Shown: positions 5,488 through 13,000 of the stretch, one piece after another
Position numbering within the stretch: position 1 is the first letter of the stretch
How the letters are laid out: each line of letters starts with the position of its first letter
From: Arcobacter sp. UBA7394
GTDB taxonomy: Bacteria > Campylobacterota > Campylobacteria > Campylobacterales > Arcobacteraceae
Assembly: GCA_002470185.1 (NCBI GenBank)
Contig: DKNG01000162.1
Coordinates: 371-15,718 of the forward strand
DNA: 15,348 bases
Direction of reading: 5' to 3'
The notes under the pieces: generated by a model
Told to the model about the DNA's origin: nothing
The model's input: only the letters and a program-made list of their open reading frames with translations
The model's database searches: none
Translations under genes and position numbers: made by a program

Positions 5488-5928
5488 ATGGTAAATAATG
5501 AAGAAGTAATAGAAGAACTTAAAAAAATTGTTAAGCAAAAAGGTTTAAAATACACAGAGCAAAGAGAAATTGTTCTTAATATTTTAATTAATGCTACTGA
5601 TCATTTAAGTGCTGAAGAAGTATACAATGAAATTAAAAACCAATATAAAGAATCAAATATAGGTATTGCGACTGTTTATAGAGCTCTAAGCTTCTTAGAA
5701 GAGGTAGATCTAATCACATCTATTACTTTTGGAACAGATGGTAAAAAATATGAAAGCAATGCTAAGTCTCACCATGATCACTTGATTTGTACATCATGTG
5801 GTAAAATTGTTGAGTTTTTAGATGATGAAATTGAAAAAAGACAAGATAGAATTGCAAAAAAGAATAAATTTAAAATCACTAGTCACTCTATGCAACTGTA
5901 TGGAACTTGTGAAACATGTAGTAAATAA
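5488..5928 (+). CDS. fur: Fur, ferric uptake regulator
   Basis: A 146-residue Fur-family repressor. The N-terminal winged helix (about 1-90) includes LKYTEQRE (20-27) and the recognition helix region GIATVYRALSFLEE (59-72). The C-terminal dimerisation and metal domain has HHDHLIC (95-101), the structural Zn pair C101-x2-C104 and the second pair C141-x2-C144. The stretch from GIATVYR to CGKIVEF is very close to what I recall of Campylobacter jejuni Fur, so Fur is preferred to PerR, Zur or Nur. It is a cytoplasmic Fe(II)-dependent repressor and the probable reader of the Fur boxes around it. It shares a terminator with the convergent flavodoxin gene. Confidence 0.86.
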   Translation: MVNNEEVIEELKKIVKQKGLKYTEQREIVLNILINATDHLSAEEVYNEIKNQYKESNIGIATVYRALSFLEEVDLITSITFGTDGKKYESNAKSHHDHLICTSCGKIVEFLDDEIEKRQDRIAKKNKFKITSHSMQLYGTCETCSK

Positions 5929-5955
5929 AAACTAAAAGTTAAACTTTTAGTTTTT
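5927..5955. terminator. Bidirectional terminator between fur and fldA
   Basis: AAAAACTAAAAG pairs with CTTTTAGTTTTT across a 5-base loop. The arms end in A and T runs that give a U tail on either strand, so the hairpin serves both convergent genes. It overlaps the fur stop codon. Confidence 0.85.
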
Positions 5956-5962
5956 ATCCTAA

Positions 5963-6460
5963 TTATAAGATATCACCTTTGATATCTTCAATCCAAGCAG
6001 ATATTCTCTCATCTGTTAAATCATCTTGATTATCTTCATCAATAACTAAACCAACAAATTGTCCGTCAATCTCAGCTTTTGAATCATCATATTCATAACC
6101 ATCAGTTGAAGTAAATCCTACAACATTAGCTCCTGTTGAATTAACGTGTTCATAGATAATACCTAAGGCATTACAAAAATCTTCACCATAACCTTCTTGA
6201 TCACCTAAACCAAATAAAGCGATAGTTTTAGCAGATAAATCTAATGCTGCAAAATCATCCCAGATATCATCAAAATCGTCATTTAATTCACCTTCACCCC
6301 AAGTAGAACCACCAATAATTACTTTGTCATAATCACTGATCTTTGATACGTCTGTTGAACTTAAATCGAAAACTTCTACTTCTCCAAGACCTTCTGCAAT
6401 TTTACCTGCAATTTCTCCTGAATTTCCTGTACTACTTGTGTAAAAAACAGCTGTTGCCAT
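5963..6460 (-). CDS. fldA: Flavodoxin, long-chain
   Basis: A 165-residue FMN-binding electron carrier. The phosphate-binding loop SSTGNS (9-14) follows the first strand; the tryptophan loop GGSTWGEGEL (about 50-59) and the GLGDQEGYGEDFC loop (about 84-96) clasp the isoalloxazine ring. An acidic insert in the last strand (about 118-150) makes it the long-chain type. The protein is very acidic, as usual. AGGAG precedes the ATG. It is the last gene of a minus-strand operon headed by Fur boxes. Flavodoxin commonly replaces ferredoxin under iron limitation; in Campylobacterota it also accepts electrons from pyruvate oxidoreductase. Confidence 0.93.
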   Translation of the reverse strand: MATAVFYTSSTGNSGEIAGKIAEGLGEVEVFDLSSTDVSKISDYDKVIIGGSTWGEGELNDDFDDIWDDFAALDLSAKTIALFGLGDQEGYGEDFCNALGIIYEHVNSTGANVVGFTSTDGYEYDDSKAEIDGQFVGLVIDEDNQDDLTDERISAWIEDIKGDIL

Positions 6461-6480
6461 ATTTTTTTCTCCTATAATAT

Positions 6481-7251
6481 TTATCTCATTATTGATCGTA
6501 AAGAGTAAGGGATTGCTTTAATCTGATACTCTTTATTTTTTAATTCATCTACGAAAATTGGTATTTGTCTTTTAAACTCGTCATCTTTAGGATAGGCTAA
6601 ATAGACTTGATTAAATTCTCCCTTTTTAATGCATTTAATTGCACTTTGAAGTTCGTCTTTTATATTAGGTTTTTTAACTACAATATTTTTCCAAGATGTA
6701 TATATTTTTAAATTACATACGTCTTTTGATTTAATTGAAATTGAATCTCCTAAATCAATTACTTCCTTATCGTGATGAAGTTTTGATACTTTATTTAAGA
6801 CAAATTCATGAAATAATAAATGCTTATCAATAAGTAACTGCATATTTTTATTTATAAAACAATGTGATATTAATTTTGCAGCTGGTAATAAATTTTTGCT
6901 TGTTACGAATAAAGAGTTATTTACTTCTTTTTGCAGATAGTTGTTTATAATAATAGTTGATTTTAAACAAAAATTAAAAGTTCTATTTTCTTTTGATATT
7001 TTAATAAATGAGTTTGGAAGCATACTATTTATTTTGTATTCAAAGGCTTGTTTTAAAGGGTAAAGAGAAAGCTTTCTTTGTTCTACTTTTGTAAAATGAC
7101 AATATGATTTTAGTACATTATTACTCAAGTTTAAAAATAGTTGTCTAAGTTTAATAGTTGAATTAAATGTATCAAAGCCTTTAGGTAGTAACTCTTTGTT
7201 ATTGTCAAACCCTACGAAATCATCACAGTAATTAAAAGAATTAAAAGTCAT
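6481..7251 (-). CDS. Conserved-position hypothetical protein between DUF2325 and flavodoxin
   Basis: A 256-residue protein with no family I can name and no signal peptide or clear membrane helix. It has several scattered Cys and His residues (C9, a YCHF near 50, C95, and CF and HH pairs in the middle) and a C-terminal basic/aromatic segment. Its start overlaps the DUF2325 stop by one base (TAATG), and it precedes fldA by 20 bases. From memory, C. jejuni has a similar unknown gene (Cj1383c) between fldA (Cj1382c) and another small unknown, both iron-repressed; that correspondence should be verified. A function linked to flavodoxin or iron limitation is inferred only from the operon. Confidence 0.75.
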   Translation of the reverse strand: MTFNSFNYCDDFVGFDNNKELLPKGFDTFNSTIKLRQLFLNLSNNVLKSYCHFTKVEQRKLSLYPLKQAFEYKINSMLPNSFIKISKENRTFNFCLKSTIIINNYLQKEVNNSLFVTSKNLLPAAKLISHCFINKNMQLLIDKHLLFHEFVLNKVSKLHHDKEVIDLGDSISIKSKDVCNLKIYTSWKNIVVKKPNIKDELQSAIKCIKKGEFNQVYLAYPKDDEFKRQIPIFVDELKNKEYQIKAIPYSLRSIMR

Positions 7252-7580
7252 TATTTCTTCTTTTCACAGTTAGCATAACAGTCTGCACAATCTTTAATAC
7301 CCATAATCTTTACATATTCATCGTATACACAAGATACAGATCTTTTAGCACAAACAAATGGAATGTTTTTCTTTTTTGCTTCATTTTTATACTTTAACAT
7401 TGTATTATGATTTAAAAAAGATGTTAACATAACAATACAGTCTGTATCTAAAGGTACTTTCTTTTTTGGTGCTGAAGACTTTTTTCTTGCATCCCAATGA
7501 TTAATTGTTTTTGCCCCAAGTCCTTCTAACATTGCTGAAATGTGTGAAATTTTATCTCCACCAATTACTAATATACTCAT
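7251..7580 (-). CDS. DUF2325 protein with Cys cluster
   Basis: A 109-residue protein with the DUF2325 layout: MSILVIGGDKISHISAMLEG at the N-terminus (a Rossmann-like first strand and GG turn), then a DWARKK-like basic patch, then IVMLTSFLNHNTMLKYKNEA, where the family has its conserved S-x-x-N/H segment, and finally a strand leading to KRSVSC. Cys residues are abundant: C48, C77, C84 and a C-terminal C98-x2-C101-x3-C105 group that could bind metal or sense redox. DUF2325 has no established biochemical role. The ribosome site AAGGAGCGG precedes the ATG; the gene follows the 21-aa peptide by 10 bases. Confidence 0.8.
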   Translation of the reverse strand: MSILVIGGDKISHISAMLEGLGAKTINHWDARKKSSAPKKKVPLDTDCIVMLTSFLNHNTMLKYKNEAKKKNIPFVCAKRSVSCVYDEYVKIMGIKDCADCYANCEKKK

Positions 7581-7590
7581 CTTCCGCTCC

Positions 7591-7656
7591 TTAACAAGTG
7601 CAACCAGTGGGTTTCACTAAGTCAATTTTATTTTTTAATTCGTAACAAGTTTTCAT
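7591..7656 (-). CDS. 21-aa cysteine-containing peptide leading the flavodoxin operon (unlisted small ORF)
   Basis: The ORF encodes MKTCYELKNKIDLV plus KPTGCTC: three Cys, with a C-terminal C-x-C. AAAAGGAAA lies upstream of its ATG (7654-7656), with a Fur box 17 bases from the ATG. Its stop is 10 bases before the DUF2325 start, and the DUF2325 ribosome site begins at the stop. It could be a tiny metal-binding protein or a regulatory leader peptide. The order of ribosome site, ATG, in-frame ORF and next ribosome site argues for translation. Its shortness means chance cannot be excluded without conservation. Confidence 0.55.
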   Translation of the reverse strand: MKTCYELKNKIDLVKPTGCTC

Positions 7657-7673
7657 GATATTTCCTTTTGTAT

Positions 7674-7688
7674 TGATAATCATTATTA
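7674..7688. promoter_or_regulatory. Fur box, proximal, of the flavodoxin operon
   Basis: TGATAATCATTATTA matches the 7-1-7 consensus at 13 of 14 positions. It lies 17 bases upstream of the 21-aa peptide start and is probably at or just after the transcription start. Confidence 0.78.
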
Positions 7689-7726
7689 GTATATTACAGA
7701 ATAGAATCTTAATCTTTTATTAATAG

Positions 7727-7741
7727 TGAGAATAATTATCA
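7727..7741. promoter_or_regulatory. Fur box, distal, of the flavodoxin operon
   Basis: TGAGAATAATTATCA matches at 13 of 14 positions. It is centred 53 bases from the proximal box, so the pair brackets the likely promoter of the minus-strand operon, as the pair at 4988-5048 does. Confidence 0.75.
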
Positions 7742-7766
7742 TAATGTTTGAAATGTTTTTGAGCAT

Positions 7767-7799
7767 AAAAAAAGGTAAGAGAATATCTCTTACCTTTTT
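7767..7799 (-). terminator. Terminator of the porin gene
   Basis: GGTAAGAGA pairs perfectly with TCTCTTACC across a 3-base loop, extended by an A5/T5 pairing. Read on the minus strand it ends in a run of T, 22 bases past the porin stop. It also separates the porin from the flavodoxin operon's promoter. Confidence 0.88.
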
Positions 7800-7820
7800 A
7801 GGAGAATTTATGTATTGTTA

Positions 7821-8915
7821 TTAGAATTCGAAAGTTAAGTTAGCAACTAATTTTGATTTATCTACATCAGAATCTAAAGATAAATCTGTGTACATAACAT
7901 CAGCACTTAAACTATCAGTAATACCATAAGCAGCACCAACAGTTAATTCTGAATCATCTTTATTAGTAGTATCATTTTCAGCTTGTGCATATAATGCAGA
8001 TAATTCTACGTCAGCAATTGTATATGCAGCTGATGCATAAATTGTAGATGTATTTGCAGCATAAACGTAATCACCTAATTCTTCAGTAGGATCAATATTA
8101 TCACCAAATGCAGAGATTGAAGCAACACCTGCATCCTTATCTGTATCAATGTAACCAGCAGCAAAATCAAAACCAGCAACAGATGCTCTAGCTTCAAAAT
8201 GCATGATTGAACCGTCTTTAGCATTAGCAACTTTTTCATTACTTGTTGCATAGTGAGCAGTTACACCAAATGCATCATTATTATAATCAGCTTTGATACC
8301 ATAGAAATCAGCTACATCTTTAGCAGAGTAGAAGTATGGATTTAATACTGAGTTTTCAATTCCTTCATATTTAGCATCAACAACATAAGCACCATCTTTA
8401 GTAACGTCAGCAAATTTCTTTAACTCATCACCACCAACGGCAGCTTGTCTTGAAGTATAACCAGCAACTAAAGTAGTTGATGGAATAGCAGTAGTAGCAA
8501 CAACGATAGCTTCATTGAAGTCACCTAACCACTCTAAATCAATTTCTTGTCTACCAGCAGTTACTGATACAATATCATTTGCAAAAGAGATATTTGCAAC
8601 ATTCATTACAGAATTCTGTTCGAAGTCACCTTTATAGTCATTATCTTCTTTTTCACCAAATTTGTGACCAGCTCTAAATCCAGCGTTTGCAGAAATTCCA
8701 TTTACAGAATCACTTGAGTAGTTTACTCCAATAGTTCCTGCTGTAAATCCAGCATCTTTATTTCCTGCACCATTATCCCAAGATTGGTTATGAATAGAGA
8801 TGTCTCCAGAAACTTTACCATTTTTAAAAGCTTCATCTACATTTTTAGAGTCTGCATAAACTGCACTTGATGTTAATACTAATGCACTAGCAAGAATACT
8901 TAATTGTTTTTTCAT
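7821..8915 (-). CDS. Outer-membrane porin (Campylobacterota OprD/MOMP-like)
   Basis: A 364-residue protein with a signal peptide (MKKQLSILASALVLTSSAVY, cut after VYA at about 21). A 340-residue mature part follows, rich in alternating beta-strand pattern, Asp/Asn loops and glycine. It ends in a strand closing with Phe (VANLTFEF), the outer-membrane insertion signal. No TonB box or plug domain is visible and it is too short for a TonB-dependent receptor. The transported solute is not evident. AAAGGA precedes the ATG, and a strong terminator follows. An upstream Fur-box match over the probable -10 suggests iron-dependent expression. Confidence 0.85.
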   Translation of the reverse strand: MKKQLSILASALVLTSSAVYADSKNVDEAFKNGKVSGDISIHNQSWDNGAGNKDAGFTAGTIGVNYSSDSVNGISANAGFRAGHKFGEKEDNDYKGDFEQNSVMNVANISFANDIVSVTAGRQEIDLEWLGDFNEAIVVATTAIPSTTLVAGYTSRQAAVGGDELKKFADVTKDGAYVVDAKYEGIENSVLNPYFYSAKDVADFYGIKADYNNDAFGVTAHYATSNEKVANAKDGSIMHFEARASVAGFDFAAGYIDTDKDAGVASISAFGDNIDPTEELGDYVYAANTSTIYASAAYTIADVELSALYAQAENDTTNKDDSELTVGAAYGITDSLSADVMYTDLSLDSDVDKSKLVANLTFEF

Positions 8916-9005
8916 TTTGTCATGTCCTTTATTAATATGAATTTTAGGAGAAAATTCAAATTTCGTTGGAATAGTAATAAAATATATATTAAAATTAGCT
9001 TATAA

Positions 9006-9020
9006 TGATTATGGTTATCA
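9006..9020. promoter_or_regulatory. Fur box upstream of the porin
   Basis: TGATTATGGTTATCA matches at 12 of 14 positions and sits in a longer near-palindrome (9004-9022). On the minus strand a TTATAA at 8999-9004 lies just downstream as a candidate -10. The porin ATG is 91 bases away, leaving a fairly long leader. Confidence 0.6.
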
Positions 9021-9067
9021 TTATAAATAATGTAACAGATTTTATAATTGTATTTGAATTTTTATTA

Positions 9068-9086
9068 AATGCAACTTAGTTGCATT
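9068..9086 (-). terminator. Short terminator hairpin after the 77-aa gene
   Basis: AATGCAAC pairs perfectly with GTTGCATT across a 3-base loop. It overlaps the stop codon of the minus-strand gene and is followed on that strand by an A/T-rich stretch with a weak T run. Confidence 0.6.
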
Positions 9087-9318
9087 AAGATTTACTTGAA
9101 ACTTTATATAAGTTCACATACCAATCGTCAATAAGATCTTCTTTTGTTAGTGAGCAAAGTGTAAGTTCTATTCCTTCTGCCGAATAGACAGCGTCTTCAA
9201 TCTTTTCTTCTGGTACATCCAGAGCCTCAATGCAGTAGTCACAAACTACTTCATCGTATATAAATTCTTCTTCTCTCCAACCATCTTCAAATGAAGTAAT
9301 TAAAAAAAATGTTTCCAT
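9085..9318 (-). CDS. 77-aa acidic protein of unknown function, iron-regulated
   Basis: Starts METFFLITSFEDGWREEEF; it is strongly acidic in the middle, with a C-x2-C pair in VVCDYCIEAL (about residues 25-34) and a third Cys near 55. There is no signal peptide or membrane helix. AGGA lies 7 bases upstream of the ATG, and a Fur box 26 bases upstream suggests iron repression. The family is not recognised. It sits upstream of the porin on the same strand but has its own hairpin and promoter region, so co-transcription with the porin is unlikely. Confidence 0.7.
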   Translation of the reverse strand: METFFLITSFEDGWREEEFIYDEVVCDYCIEALDVPEEKIEDAVYSAEGIELTLCSLTKEDLIDDWYVNLYKVSSKS

Positions 9319-9343
9319 GTGATTCCTATAATGATAAAATAAG

Positions 9344-9358
9344 TGAGAATTATTATCA
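9344..9358. promoter_or_regulatory. Fur box upstream of the 77-aa gene
   Basis: TGAGAATTATTATCA matches the 7-1-7 consensus at 13 of 14 positions. It shares the TGAGAAT left half with the site at 7727-7741. Candidate minus-strand -10 sequences lie between it and the ATG at 9318. Confidence 0.75.
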
Positions 9359-9385
9359 ATTATGCCTTAAGAAAAGATAAGTTTT

Positions 9386-9414
9386 AAGAAAAAAAGTGAA
9401 TTACTTTTTTTCTT
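9386..9414 (-). terminator. Hairpin at the 3' end of the 99-aa membrane protein gene
   Basis: AAGAAAAAAAGT pairs perfectly with ACTTTTTTTCTT across a 5-base loop and spans the minus-strand stop codon at 9401-9403. The T run lies inside the stem and not after it, so efficiency is uncertain. Confidence 0.5.
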
Positions 9415-9700
9415 GTGGTGAGTATTTGAAAAATACATATAAAACAGCAACCATAACAACTACTGTAATAATAGACATGAAACTTAGTTCAACTTCTGGT
9501 CCAGCGCCTCTTTGATAATCTTTTGGCATGAATAAAAACATCGTTGAAAGTAACATAAATGAAGATGTAACAACAGCAATTAAATGTGCAATTACTTTGT
9601 GAAATTTTGTAGCATAAAAATCTTTTACCATCTTCCAAGTGATAAATGACGCAGTTAGTACAATAACAAGTACTATAATTTTCTCATATTGTGGTTCCAA
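9401..9700 (-). CDS. Small three-helix inner-membrane protein
   Basis: A 99-residue protein with hydrophobic helices at about 8-24, 37-57 and 72-92 and a short charged tail. A loop with GAGPEVELS joins helices two and three. Two His residues (H34, H38) lie near the start of helix two. The start is a TTG (9698-9700) with AAGGA six bases upstream; the nearby ATG is out of frame. I do not recognise the family. No clear Fur box precedes it, so it marks the right border of the iron island. It is divergent from the sensor kinase gene. Confidence 0.65.
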   Translation of the reverse strand: MEPQYEKIIVLVIVLTASFITWKMVKDFYATKFHKVIAHLIAVVTSSFMLLSTMFLFMPKDYQRGAGPEVELSFMSIITVVVMVAVLYVFFKYSPQEKK

Positions 9701-10047
9701 TCTCTTTCCTTCGTATTAAGTGGTATATTCTATGGATAATATCCTTAAATAAGCCTTTTGAGCAGATTTAATATCTTTTTTTATATGCTTATATTTTTTA
9801 CATTAAAATCTATTTTTTTCTAAGAAATTAAATGTACATATTTGATTGCATAATATTCACATTATAAAATTATTAATATTATTTAATGTCATATTTAATA
9901 TATAATTTTATATTATTATCTATTTAAAAAAAAATTTAAAATTCATCAGATTATTATTTAATACAAAAAAATGTATTATCATATAAGAGAATATATTTAA
10001 AGGTATTAAATAATGTATTATTTACAATTAAAATTAGGAAAATATTC
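9701..10047. other. AT-rich divergent intergenic region
   Basis: This gap has no ORF of note. It must hold the promoters of the 99-aa protein (minus) and of the sensor kinase (plus). I see an 8-bp palindrome ATGTACAT (9832-9839), a direct repeat AATGTATTAT at 9970-9979 and 10012-10021, and the palindrome listed separately. TATAAG at 9982-9987 is a possible plus-strand -10. No Fur box or riboswitch was found. Confidence 0.5.
10007..10024. promoter_or_regulatory. Perfect palindrome upstream of the sensor kinase gene
   Basis: TAAATAAT-GT-ATTATTTA is a perfect 8-bp inverted repeat ending 23 bases before the ATG. It includes the second copy of the repeat AATGTATTAT, whose first copy lies 42 bases (about four helical turns) upstream. 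It could be an operator for the OmpR-type regulator encoded next, or chance in very AT-rich DNA. Confidence 0.35.
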
Positions 10048-13000
10048 ATGAATTTAGTTAAAAACAAATTCGTAATATTAATATTATTATTTAATATTTC
10101 ACTTTTTGCAAAGAACGAATTAACAAAAGTAAGTATTCAATTATCATGGTTTGATCAATTTCAGTTTGCTGGTTATTATATGGCAAAAGAAAAAGGAATT
10201 TATGAAAAGTTCGGTCTTGATGTTGAAATAAAACCATTTAAATATGGACTTGATACAGCAAGAGAAGTTAATAAAGGAAATATTGATTTTGCTGTAGGAC
10301 GTGAAACTTTAATTCTAGAAAAAGTAAATAAAAAAAATGATTTAGTGATATTGTATGCATTATTTCAGTCTAGCCCTTTGGTTTTACTATCTAAAAGTAG
10401 TTCTAATATAAAAACAGTTAAAGACTTTGAAAACAAAAGAGTAATGACTACACTTGATGATGCTAATGAAATCTCTTTAAAAGCAATGGTAAGTTCTTCT
10501 AATATTGATATAAGTACTCTTAAGTTCAAAGAACACACTCATAATATAAATGACTTAATTAATAATAATACTGATTTAATTTCTGCATATATTTCGAAAA
10601 GTCCATACATTTTGAAAAAAAGAGGAATTGAATATAATATTTTTGAACCAAAAAACTATGGTTTTGATATGTACAGTGATTTTTTATATACAAGTAAAAA
10701 GTTGGTTAACAAACATAAAAATATTGTAAAAGCTTTCAAAAAGGCTTCTTTAGCTGGATGGGAATATGCTTATTCTAATATAAATGAGAGTGCGGATTTA
10801 CTTTATAATAAATATAATAGTCAAAACTTATCAAAAGATGAGTTATTATTTGAGGCAAATGAGTTAAAAAAACTATCTTATTTAAATACCCATACTTTAG
10901 GTGATATTAAAGAGAGTAAGTTAAATAGGATTTATGATTTATATAAAGTAATGGGCTTAATTAACTACAATATTAAGTTAAACGACTTTATTTTTGAAGA
11001 TACACACTCAAGTATTTTTCTAAATGATAAAGAAGAAAACTTCATAATTAATCACCCTAAAATTATAATTGCTAGTGATAAAACACGTAACCCTTATATT
11101 ATTGAAAATCAAGATGGTTCTATTTCTGGCTTTGATAGTGAAGTTTTAGATTTAATTAATAAAGTAAGTGGAGCTAATTTTGTTTTAAAAACAGGAAAGG
11201 GTAGTGAGCTAGAAAATAATCTGAAAAACAAAAAAATTGATGGCTTCGCAACTAGTACAAAATTTGAAGAAAGAGAATCTTTTGCTAATTTTTCTAATAA
11301 ATATTTATCCTTACAAAAGATGATTATTGTCACAAAAGAGAATCCTAAAAATATAAATAAAATATCTGATCTCTCCGGCAAAACAATTGTCATAAACAAA
11401 AACAATTTGCTCGATATGAAAATAGTAAAAAGATTTAAAAATATAAATGTATTGGAAGTTGAGAATACTACTGATATTATTAAAGCTTTAGTTTTAGGGA
11501 AAGCGGACGCTTCTATTGGAGAGTTAGGTATATTTTATTATGCTAATAGAATGGGTTTACCTTATTTAAAACCTTCTTTTTTACTTAATGATAAATTAGA
11601 ACATATTTATACTATTAGAAAAGATTGGCCTGAAGTTATAGGTATTATAAATAAATCTTTAGATTACATAGGTGAGCAAAAACTATTAGAAATAAAGAAA
11701 AAGTGGCTTTGGAATATAAAAGATATACTTTTACTGAAAAATAATGAGAAACTTTTTTTAAATGAAAAAGAAAAAAAATATTTAAGAGAAAAAGTATTTT
11801 TAAAAGCTTGTACTGCTCCTGATGTAATGCCGTATGGACAATTTAATTCTAAAAAACAATTAGAAGGTATCTCTAAAGATGTTATTGATTTAATATCAAG
11901 TAAAACATATACTCAAATAAAAGTAATTCCAACTTTAAGTTGGAAAGAGTCCTTAGAAAAAGTAGCAACTGGTGAGTGTGATATCTTACCAATTGCTATA
12001 AATGTAAAAAGTAGATTTCAAAAAATGAATTTTACTTTTCCTTATTTAGCTCAACCTTTAGTAATTGCAACAGGTAATGATGAATTTTTTATTAAAGATG
12101 CTAGTGATATTGGAAATAGAAAAGTTGGGGTATTTAAAGACTCTGCTGTATTTGAGATGTTGAAGAGTAAATATCCAAACTTAAATATTGTTTTAGTAAA
12201 AAATCCAGAAGATGGATTACGAAGAGTTAATAATAAAGAACTCTTTGGATACATAGATTCCCTTGTTTCAGTTGCCTATAATATTAAAAAAACAGCTTTT
12301 TATAATTTGAAAATTGCCGGAAGATTAGAGTTTAATTTTCCTTTTAGTGTTGCATCAAGGAATGATGAACCTATATTAAACTCTATTTTGGAAAAGGTAA
12401 TTAGTGTTACAAGTAAAGAAGAGAAAGAAGAGTTATTAAATGATTGGTTATCTATTAAATTTGAGAAAGATATTAATTATGATTTAGTTTGGGAAATTCT
12501 TGGAAGTTTTCTTCTAGTTTTATTAGTCTTAACAATATTTTTTATTAAACAAAGTAAGTTACGTAATGAAATTGTTGATTTAAATAGAACACTAGAAATA
12601 AGAGTAAGAGAAGAAGTAGAAAAAAATAGAGAAAAAGATAATGCTTTATTTAGACAATCAAAGCTTGCTTCTATGGGAGAAATGATTGGTAATATTGCAC
12701 ATCAATGGAGACAACCATTAAATAGAATAAACTTGAGTTTATCTGTAATTACTATGTTGGTTGAAAAAGGTGAATTTGATAAGAAAATGATAAATGATAA
12801 GGTAGAGAGTGCAGAAAAAAATATAAAATATATGTCTGATACTATTGAGGATTTTATTAATTTCTTCAGACCTGACAAAAAAATTACTGATTTTTGTATA
12901 ATAAATACCATTGAAAGATGTCTAAAATTATTAGAAGGTAGAATTTCTGATATTAAATTTACTGTACCAAAAGAGAGAAATATAAAGATTCAAAACTATG

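Noticed and set aside
5488..5928. PerR, Zur or Nur instead of Fur
   Set aside because: The central region closely resembles recalled Campylobacter Fur and surrounding operators match the Fur consensus; subtype still needs a phylogeny.
9701..10047. TPP riboswitch before the NMT1-containing kinase
   Set aside because: I could find no conserved TPP core sequences or stable GC-containing helices in this AT-rich stretch.
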